DNA of 52,710 nucleotides, from positions 1 through 52,710 of the forward strand of contig JAIFLC010000159.1 of assembly GCA_020049295.1 (NCBI GenBank), given 5' to 3'. The stretch is from Bacteroidota bacterium (GTDB lineage Bacteria > Bacteroidota > Bacteroidia > Bacteroidales > UBA12077). The first letter of the stretch is position 1; each line of letters begins with the position of its first letter. The position numbers and the translations under genes were made by a program. Below are positions 46,255-52,710 of the stretch, one piece after another. The notes below the pieces were generated by a model, which searched no databases, had not been told where the DNA came from, and saw only the letters and a list, made by a program, of their open reading frames with translations.

Positions 46255-49200
46255 CTAGTTTTGAGAGAATGCCTGATTTATCGCATAAAGGAGATTTTCG
46301 ATACTAATGGGTTTTGACATATAATTATCGAATCCGGCATCTTTGCATTGTTTTTCTTCATTATTGTGAACATATGCCGTTTGTCCAATAATCTTAAGAT
46401 TTTTATTGTGCTGCTTAATTATTCTTGTTGCTTCAAAACCATCCATTATAGGCATTTTAATATCCATTAAAACCAGGTCAATCTGATCATTTTGCATGCA
46501 CATTTCAACCGCTTGTTTTCCGTCTTTTGCCCAAATGATTTTTGCTTTAGTAGGGATTAAAGCTTCCTCAATAAAAGTATAGTTAATTGGAATGTCTTCT
46601 GCTACAAGTACAACTTTATTTTGCCAATTGAAATCATAATCCTGATATTCATCCTCGGTAATCTTTTCAAACTTATGCTCAGCTGGTTCTAAGGGAAGCG
46701 TAAAGTAAATTGTTGTTCCCTGATTGGGTGTAGATTGAGCCCAGATTTCTCCTCCAAGGTGCTGAACAATTTTCTTGGCTATTGTAAGTCCAATGCCCAT
46801 TCCTCCATATTCACGGGTAAATGATTCGTCGGCCTGGCGGAATAAATCATATATATGTTCGAATTTTTCATGTGCAATTCCAATACCTGAGTCGATAACA
46901 TAAAACTGAATGGTATTGTTTTCGATGATTGAATAGCCAAACTCAACAAATCCCTTTGAAGTAAATTTTACTGCATTTTCGATTAAATTATGTAATACTT
47001 GTCGCAATCGTCTGGCATCAGTTGAAATAGTAAAACCTTTTCTTCTAACTCCTTTATTTAGTGATAAACGGATATCTTTTTGCTCATCAGTTTCAATCCT
47101 GCTCTTAAACTCGTTAAATAACTCAGTAATAATTTTATTTACCTGACAATCGGATTTTTTAATTTCAAAATTTCCAGATTGAATTTTTGAAATATCAATC
47201 ACATCCTCAATAATTTTAAGAAGGCTAAACCCATTATCATTAATTAAGTTATTCAGCTTAACCCTTTCATCGAAGGCCAGATCCTCGTCCAATAATAAGT
47301 TGGAAAATCCTATTATGGCATTCATTGGAGTACGGATTTCGTGCGAAAGGTTTGATAAAAATGCTGATTTTAATCGATCTGCTTCTTCTGCTTTTTCTTT
47401 TGCCAGAATTAGCTCCTTTTCATTGTGTTTACGTTTGGTTATATCTTCAGAAATAAACACAAAATGTGTAATTTCTCCTTTTTCGTTCTTAACGGGTGAT
47501 ATAGATGCCAATTCCCAATACTTTTCACCGTTTTTCCTAATGTTTTGAAACTCACCTTGCCAGTCAACACCAGTAATAACAATATCCATTATATCCTGGT
47601 AGATACTTTTCGACAATTCTTCGGATCTTAAAATACTTATTTCCTTTCCGATAACGTCGGTTGTTGAGTATCCGGTTATTTGTGTAAAACTATGATTTAC
47701 AAATTCTATTTCCCCTTTAAGATTGGTAATTATAACACAAGTTGGGGAATGTTGAATTGCATTCGACAGAATTTTAAGTTGTAGCTCAGTTTTCTTTTTG
47801 TTTGTTATATCGATCATCACACCACCAATCTGCCATTGGTTGTCTGCATTTCTGAATCGGAATTTATGAGTTAAAAACGAGTTGATGTTTCCTGAAAAAT
47901 CAGGTAATTCTTCTTCCAACGCTAAAATTTCACCGGCAATAACTTTATGATCCTCTTTAATTATTCGGTTGGCATACTTTTCAGAAAACAATTCTTTAGG
48001 TAATCTACCAATACTCTTATCAGATAAAACAGATCTTTTTACATACTTGTTGATATAAAGCATTTTACCGTTTTCGTCTTTAATAAAAACACCAACAGGA
48101 ATATTATCCATAAATAAGGAGAATTGCTGCTCTGTTCTTTTAAGAGCTTCTTCAATTTCAACTCTTTTGGATATATCTTTAAAATCTTCAATTATGCCAA
48201 GTACTTCACCTGTACTTCCTTTAAAAGCAACAGAGGTAATAAGTCCTGGGATTACTGTTCCAACAGCATTTTTTTTCTGAATATCCTGCTCAACGCGCTC
48301 TTCTCCATTCATTATTCTAACCAAGGGACATTCAGCGGTGTGACAGTAGGGGCCAGGAAAAACTTCATAGCATTTGTTCCCTTCTGCATTTTCTTTACTT
48401 ATACCCGACATCATAGTAAATGTGCGGTTGACTCGTAGAACGTTAAAGTTAGTGTCAATAAGCCGCATGCTATTTCCTGTAGTATTAAAAATTTGGTTAA
48501 GCTCTGCATTGGCATTGATAATTTCTTTTGACTTTTCTTCGAGTCTTCGATCTATACTGTCTTGTAAATTAAATAGCTTGTGTAATATAATATTAAATGA
48601 GAAATGCAGAATTAAGGAAACGGCAATCAAAATCAATATAATGATGAGTAATGAACGATAAATGGTAACCTGAAATTGGTTTTCAAGTTGTGTAATATCT
48701 TTAATAAATAAAATACCAGCAAATCCTTCGGTACGAAATTGGTTCTGAACTTCAACAAAAGTTGAAACATAATAACGATCATTAAACTTGAACCTACTAT
48801 CGATAATTTCTTGATTCTGAACTGTGATATTTGAGAAAAGGGTAGTATTGTAGATCGAATGGATTATTAAATCCTGGTTTTGACCAGAAGCATTTTCCAG
48901 AAAAGAATTAGAAACAAATTTTTTCTCAAAAACAGATGCAACAGAAATATTGTATTTTTTGGCAATCTGATCAGAAACCTCATTTTCGCGTAATCCAAAC
49001 TCAATGCATCCAAGGTATTTTCCTTCATAAAATATAGGTTCGACGATTTTATAAAATAATTGTGAATTATAAAATTCGAACCCCGAAACGGTTTTTTTTG
49101 TTTTATTAACTTGTTCAATAAATGAACCAGTTAATGTATGTTCTGCTGATGCTGAAGGACCAATATCTAAAAGCAAAAGAGCTCTATTATCGGGGCCATA

Positions 49201-49560
49201 AAAATTAATAACAAAGTGAAACGGATTTTCAGATTTTAAAACAGAATATAAGGGTAATGCTTTTTTATAAAGTTCGTCTACCTGATTAGTAGCTAATTCT
49301 TTTTTAATATCAGGATTATTTACGAAATATTTTATTTTTTCGCGATAAATAGAGTTTGTATTATAAAGAAGATTTTTAATTTCCAGACATACAATTTCAT
49401 TGTCCTTCTGTATTTGCCAATCGCGATATTGTCTTTGATTTTGTATTCCGAGATAAAAATAAATTGAACACAAAATTAGCAAAACAGTAACTACAGCAAC
49501 AATGGTTTTGGTCTTTAATTTCTTTTCGAATTCCATGAATTCTTTATACTCCTTATTCAA
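46255..49560 (-). CDS. Hybrid sensor histidine kinase (extracellular sensor, three PAS, receiver)
   Basis: A 1101-residue membrane kinase. Membrane helices about 18-38 and 303-325 enclose a periplasmic sensor domain. PAS-like domains lie at about 350-465, 475-590 and 600-710. The HisKA phospho-acceptor is H740 in SNLSHEIRTPMNAIIGF, the HATPase N-box asparagine N862 in ENAVKFTSKG, with DSGIGIA and GGMGIGLTIAKKI following; the receiver aspartate is D1033 in LVLMDIKMPIMDG. All catalytic residues are present. PAS1 holds three cysteines (C397, C406, C411 in CYEVFPGPYCHTAECP) that could bind metal or sense redox. No separate response regulator is adjacent; the phosphate may go to an HPt protein elsewhere. 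Confidence 0.92.
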   Translation of the reverse strand: MNKEYKEFMEFEKKLKTKTIVAVVTVLLILCSIYFYLGIQNQRQYRDWQIQKDNEIVCLEIKNLLYNTNSIYREKIKYFVNNPDIKKELATNQVDELYKKALPLYSVLKSENPFHFVINFYGPDNRALLLLDIGPSASAEHTLTGSFIEQVNKTKKTVSGFEFYNSQLFYKIVEPIFYEGKYLGCIEFGLRENEVSDQIAKKYNISVASVFEKKFVSNSFLENASGQNQDLIIHSIYNTTLFSNITVQNQEIIDSRFKFNDRYYVSTFVEVQNQFRTEGFAGILFIKDITQLENQFQVTIYRSLLIIILILIAVSLILHFSFNIILHKLFNLQDSIDRRLEEKSKEIINANAELNQIFNTTGNSMRLIDTNFNVLRVNRTFTMMSGISKENAEGNKCYEVFPGPYCHTAECPLVRIMNGEERVEQDIQKKNAVGTVIPGLITSVAFKGSTGEVLGIIEDFKDISKRVEIEEALKRTEQQFSLFMDNIPVGVFIKDENGKMLYINKYVKRSVLSDKSIGRLPKELFSEKYANRIIKEDHKVIAGEILALEEELPDFSGNINSFLTHKFRFRNADNQWQIGGVMIDITNKKKTELQLKILSNAIQHSPTCVIITNLKGEIEFVNHSFTQITGYSTTDVIGKEISILRSEELSKSIYQDIMDIVITGVDWQGEFQNIRKNGEKYWELASISPVKNEKGEITHFVFISEDITKRKHNEKELILAKEKAEEADRLKSAFLSNLSHEIRTPMNAIIGFSNLLLDEDLAFDERVKLNNLINDNGFSLLKIIEDVIDISKIQSGNFEIKKSDCQVNKIITELFNEFKSRIETDEQKDIRLSLNKGVRRKGFTISTDARRLRQVLHNLIENAVKFTSKGFVEFGYSIIENNTIQFYVIDSGIGIAHEKFEHIYDLFRQADESFTREYGGMGIGLTIAKKIVQHLGGEIWAQSTPNQGTTIYFTLPLEPAEHKFEKITEDEYQDYDFNWQNKVVLVAEDIPINYTFIEEALIPTKAKIIWAKDGKQAVEMCMQNDQIDLVLMDIKMPIMDGFEATRIIKQHNKNLKIIGQTAYVHNNEEKQCKDAGFDNYMSKPISIENLLYAINQAFSQN

Positions 49561-49920
49561 AAAACAACTCGCAAATAAAGTAAAAAAACTGATACAAAAA
49601 AACTTACGGTTAATAGGTTTGTAAACTTTTTATTAAAAACATGATTTTAATCATAATTTTAATTTGTTAATAAACTCTATTGAAAACTACAAGACAAAGG
49701 AAACCAAATAGATATAAAAATAACGATTTAAAAAATTTTTTTATAAAATTTTGACGAACAACGTTCTAACTTTATAGAAAAAAAACAAACAAAAGAGTTT
49801 TTTAAAAAATTACTACTATCAATTTGACAAAAATTATATTGTTTTAAAAGTTGATTTTTTTTGGAAAAGGGGTTAAAAAACAATTACTTTATTTGCTTTT
49901 CAACAAAATCAGTTGCAAGT
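49561..49920. other. AT-rich divergent intergenic region
   Basis: 360 bases between the diverging kinase (start 49560) and lipid A deacylase (start 49921) genes. Very AT-rich with several A and T runs. A TTGACA-like word near 49822 and TATATTG about 12 bases later could belong to the deacylase promoter, but spacing is poor. No RNA gene or further open frame of note was seen. Confidence 0.45.
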
Positions 49921-50997
49921 ATGAAATTTTTATTAGTACTTCTTTTATTAATTCAAACAAACAACTTATTTGGAAACGATTCCATTCAAAATCCAGTACA
50001 TTTTGCCATTAAACCTCAATACGGTTTTATACTTTCACATTCAAGTAGAATAGAACATCTTACGAATACCAATCCTTTTGGTGTTGAAGCTGAACTGACA
50101 TGGTTACGTATCAAAGAAAAAAACTTTCAGCAATGCAATTGTTTTTCAAAGACTGGTATTTCGTTTTTATATATAAATTATGCTAATCCTGATATAGTTG
50201 GTAGTTCATATAATTTGATTGGTTTTGCAGAGCCCTTTCTGTTGCGTAGAAAAACTTTCCTTTTATCATTACGAATGGGTGTGGGAGCTACTTATCTCGA
50301 TAAAATATATAACGAAAAAGATAATCCAACGAATTTGTTTTTTTCAACTCATTTTGCATTTATAACTCATATTGATCTTAATGCCTACTATAAAATAAAT
50401 GAGCAATTATCTCTAATGGCTTATGCAAAGTATAATCATATTTCGAATGGTGGGACAAAATCGCCAAATTACGGAATGAATTTTCCAACCGTTGGTTTAG
50501 GACTAAATTATACTTGCCAAGGTGCATTTAACTTTCCCAAATATGAAAAAAATAAATATGAACCCAGTTGGTTTTATAAGATAAGTGCATTTGGAACAAT
50601 AAAAACCATTGAGAAGGATAGCCTAAATTCAGAGATGTCAAAATTTATCTTTGGAGTTTATGGTTTGGTAGGAAAAACAATTTCTAAGCTGAACGGATTA
50701 AGCTTAGGAGTTGAATATTTAAATGATGGTGCTGCAAAAGAAAAAATCGAAAGGCAACAATTGGGTCTAGACCATCAGCAAGTATCTTTCCTTGTAGGAC
50801 ATCACCTGCTTTTTGGACAATTTGATTTTTCACAACACTGGGGAACCTATATCTATGCCCCTTATAAGATAAGAAACTTCTATCAACGGTATACAATAAG
50901 TTATAGTTTTTACAAAAATTTCAGGATTGGGGCAACACTTAAAGTTCATGGTGACTGGGCTGATAATTTTAATTTATTAATTGGGTATTCATTTTAA
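49921..50997 (+). CDS. PagL-like acyloxyacyl hydrolase (lipid A 3-O-deacylase family)
   Basis: A 358-residue outer-membrane protein with a signal sequence (MKFLLVLLLLIQTNNLFGND) and an eight-stranded-barrel-like body. The catalytic region YAKYNHISNGGTKSPNYGMN holds the histidine and serine of the PagL catalytic triad; such enzymes remove the 3-O acyl chain of lipid A and so alter the outer membrane. The frame is open to a TTG at 49861, but the ATG at 49921 begins a clean signal peptide and was chosen. The length is greater than Pseudomonas PagL (about 170), as usual for Bacteroidota members, so extra strands or a second domain may be present. Confidence 0.85.
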   Translation: MKFLLVLLLLIQTNNLFGNDSIQNPVHFAIKPQYGFILSHSSRIEHLTNTNPFGVEAELTWLRIKEKNFQQCNCFSKTGISFLYINYANPDIVGSSYNLIGFAEPFLLRRKTFLLSLRMGVGATYLDKIYNEKDNPTNLFFSTHFAFITHIDLNAYYKINEQLSLMAYAKYNHISNGGTKSPNYGMNFPTVGLGLNYTCQGAFNFPKYEKNKYEPSWFYKISAFGTIKTIEKDSLNSEMSKFIFGVYGLVGKTISKLNGLSLGVEYLNDGAAKEKIERQQLGLDHQQVSFLVGHHLLFGQFDFSQHWGTYIYAPYKIRNFYQRYTISYSFYKNFRIGATLKVHGDWADNFNLLIGYSF

Positions 50998-51033
50998 GTA
51001 TGGTTAACTTTGTTTTTATAAATATTTTTTGAT

Positions 51034-51912
51034 ATGAATAGAAACTTAAATGCTGAGCAAATTGAACAAATAAAACAATTTCAGCAAAACGAAATAACAG
51101 AGTATTACATTTATACACGACTTGCCCGTAGAATTAAAAATGAAAAAAACAGCAAGTTGCTTGAAAACATTGGTAAAGATGAAATGCGACATTATCTTTT
51201 TTGGAAAGAAATTAGCAACGCTAATGTCAAACCAAATTGGTTAAAAGTATTTAAGTTTTACTGGATTGCCCGCATATTCGGAATAACATTTGGGATAAAA
51301 CTTATGGAGCGTGGCGAGGAAGGAGCACATGAGTCGTATATGAATGCTGCATCTTTTGTTCCCGAAGCCCGTCAAATTGCTCTTGAAGAAGATGGTCACG
51401 AAAAAGAACTTATTGGAATGATTGAGGAAAAAAAACTCGAGTATGTTGGATCAATCGTATTGGGACTAAATGATGCCTTGGTAGAACTTACCGGAACGCT
51501 AGCCGGATTAACATTTGCTTTGCAAAATACACGGTTAATAGCAATTGCAGGTTTAATTACCGGTATTGCTGCATCATTTTCTATGGCTGCATCACAATAT
51601 TTATCAACCAAAGCTGAGAATAATGGTTCAAATGCAATAACATCATCTTTTTATACCGGTTTTGCATATGTTTTCACAGTAGTTATATTAATTCTTCCTT
51701 ATTTTTTATTTACCAATTACTTTGTTTGTCTGGGATTAACTTTAACTTTTGTCGTTTTAATAATTTTATTTTTCAACTATTACATTTCAGTTGCAAAAGA
51801 TCTGAATTTTAGTAAACGATTCTGGGAAATGTTTACAATTAGCATGGGCGTTGCTGCATTTACTTTTGGTATTGGTTATTTGGTACGAATTTTTTTAGGA
51901 GTTGATATTTAA
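51034..51912 (+). CDS. Ferritin-like domain fused to VIT1/CCC1-type iron transporter
   Basis: A 292-residue membrane protein of the MbfA type. Residues about 10-140 are a rubrerythrin-like four-helix domain with di-iron ligands in NEITEYYIYTRL, KDEMRHYLFW, EEGAHESY and EEDGHEKELI. Residues about 145-290 are a VIT1/CCC1 transporter with five hydrophobic helices, beginning VGSIVLGLNDALVELTGTLAG. Such proteins export or sequester Fe2+ (or Mn2+) and protect from iron and peroxide stress. It lies 36 bases after the lipid A deacylase and 41 bases before the dGTPase gene, and no terminator separates them. Confidence 0.9.
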   Translation: MNRNLNAEQIEQIKQFQQNEITEYYIYTRLARRIKNEKNSKLLENIGKDEMRHYLFWKEISNANVKPNWLKVFKFYWIARIFGITFGIKLMERGEEGAHESYMNAASFVPEARQIALEEDGHEKELIGMIEEKKLEYVGSIVLGLNDALVELTGTLAGLTFALQNTRLIAIAGLITGIAASFSMAASQYLSTKAENNGSNAITSSFYTGFAYVFTVVILILPYFLFTNYFVCLGLTLTFVVLIILFFNYYISVAKDLNFSKRFWEMFTISMGVAAFTFGIGYLVRIFLGVDI

Positions 51913-51953
51913 ATCTTTGAATGATTTTTGAAAATATACTTTTTTAACTATTT

Positions 51954-52710
51954 ATGATGCAGTGGGATAAACTACTTTCGGCAAAACGACTTGGTCTAGA
52001 GAACAAGGAAATATCAAATGTTGACGAAATCCGTTCGCAGTTTCAACGCGATTTTGATCGTATTATTTTTTCATCTCCTTTTCGCAGGTTGCAAAATAAA
52101 ACACAGGTTTTTCCCTTGCCTGGTAGTGTTTTCGTTCATAACCGATTAACGCATAGTCTGGAAGTTGCAAGTGTGGGTCGATCTTTGGCAAATAGAGTTG
52201 CTCAGGAACTAAAGAAACGAAACGATATACAAAATAAAGATATTCTCGATGAACTTGGTTCTATTGTTTCTGAAGGAAACGGGAAAAACGTAAAGTCGAA
52301 AGTTACTGATGAACAGTGGCAAGACCTGATACATTTTGAAGGAAATGCAAATGCTCTTCGCTTATTAACCCATCAATTTAATGGTCGTAGGAAAGGCGGA
52401 TTTGCTCTAACATATTCTTCAATTGCAGCCCTTATTAAATATCCTCATGGATCAGATGCACTTATTAATGGAAAAAGAAAGTTCGGTTATTTTCAATCCG
52501 AAAAAGAAACTTTTTTGACTATTGCAAATGAATTGGATTTAAAAAAATTTAATGACAATCCATTATCATATGCCCGTCATCCTTTGGTTTTCCTTGTTGA
52601 AGCTGCAGATGATATCTGTTATGAAATTATGGATATTGAGGATGCTCATAAACTTAAAATAGTAGACACAAATAAAACCTTTGAATTATTATTGGGATTT
52701 TTTGACAAAG
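51954..52710 (+). CDS. dgt: Deoxyguanosinetriphosphate triphosphohydrolase, missing HD segment (3' end beyond window)
   Basis: An HD-superfamily dNTP triphosphohydrolase that normally splits dGTP to deoxyguanosine and triphosphate. The start is ATG at 51954 or 51957. [80 protein letters not shown] and [20 protein letters not shown] are family blocks, and the last contains the late aspartate. However, between GSIVS and EGNGK the usual block of about 26 residues (…CLAHDIGNPPFGHSGE…) is absent, with the frame kept. That block bears the HD doublet that binds the metal, so this product should be inactive. The sequence runs off the right edge after about 252 codons. Confidence 0.9.
   Translation, partial: MMQWDKLLSAKRLGLENKEISNVDEIRSQFQRDFDRIIFSSPFRRLQNKTQVFPLPGSVFVHNRLTHSLEVASVGRSLANRVAQELKKRNDIQNKDILDELGSIVSEGNGKNVKSKVTDEQWQDLIHFEGNANALRLLTHQFNGRRKGGFALTYSSIAALIKYPHGSDALINGKRKFGYFQSEKETFLTIANELDLKKFNDNPLSYARHPLVFLVEAADDICYEIMDIEDAHKLKIVDTNKTFELLLGFFDK

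Overview
The window comes from an AT-rich genome of the phylum Bacteroidota, most likely class Bacteroidia (Bacteroidales/Marinilabiliales-like). The evidence is a DUF2723 glycosyltransferase-like membrane protein, a secreted nuclease with a C-terminal type IX secretion sorting domain, a bactofilin, TAnnTTTG-type promoter boxes, very few Shine-Dalgarno sequences, the short arginine decarboxylase, and HU-CCDC81/SPOR and HAMP-GAF-PAS proteins typical of the phylum. No tRNA, rRNA, CRISPR array, transposase or phage gene was seen.

Layout. 1-5123 (minus): typA/bipA, cut by the left edge, and a DUF2723 membrane protein. 5318-10201 (plus): SUI1-like initiation factor, secreted endonuclease/phosphatase-fold protein, and a large exported HExxH / beta-propeller / beta-barrel protein. 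10343-11247: bactofilin and an AtpI-like membrane protein. 11394-18913: a seven-gene V/A-type ATPase operon (E, DUF2764, A, B, D, I, K) closed by an intrinsic terminator. 19039-23982: an F-type ATP synthase operon (a, c, b, delta, alpha, gamma), with beta and epsilon absent from this window. 24046-25781: AlbA_2/Schlafen-like protein and an exported TPR protein. 25864-32904 (minus): three tandem paralogous Cache-HAMP-GAF-coil-PAS sensors with no output domain. 33087-36583 (minus): YgjP-like metallopeptidase and a broken hybrid histidine kinase. 36764-41619 (plus): efflux adaptor, tsaB, DUF3108 protein, efp and a GAF-PP2C phosphatase. 41674-44925 (minus): polyamine operon speA - speB - deoxyhypusine-synthase-like. 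45083-49560 (minus): frameshifted HU-SPOR protein and a large hybrid histidine kinase. 49921-52710 (plus): PagL-like lipid A deacylase, ferritin-like/VIT1 iron transporter, and a dGTPase cut by the right edge.

The most striking points are these. (i) The V-type and F-type rotary ATPases lie back to back. The V-type K subunit carries the complete Na+ ligand set known from Enterococcus NtpK, while the F-type c subunit lacks the Na+ signature, so the pair probably couples Na+ and H+ circuits. (ii) A terminator-like hairpin lies between atpE and atpF. (iii) The deoxyhypusine-synthase homologue beside the polyamine genes and near efp lacks the catalytic lysine. (iv) The dGTPase appears to have lost, in frame, exactly the segment that carries the catalytic HD motif. 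A hybrid kinase has lost about 27 residues plus its reading frame, and a HU-SPOR gene has a one-base frameshift. These three lesions are either real gene decay or assembly errors, and read mapping can tell.

All calls come from reading the sequence and remembered family features. No database search was run.
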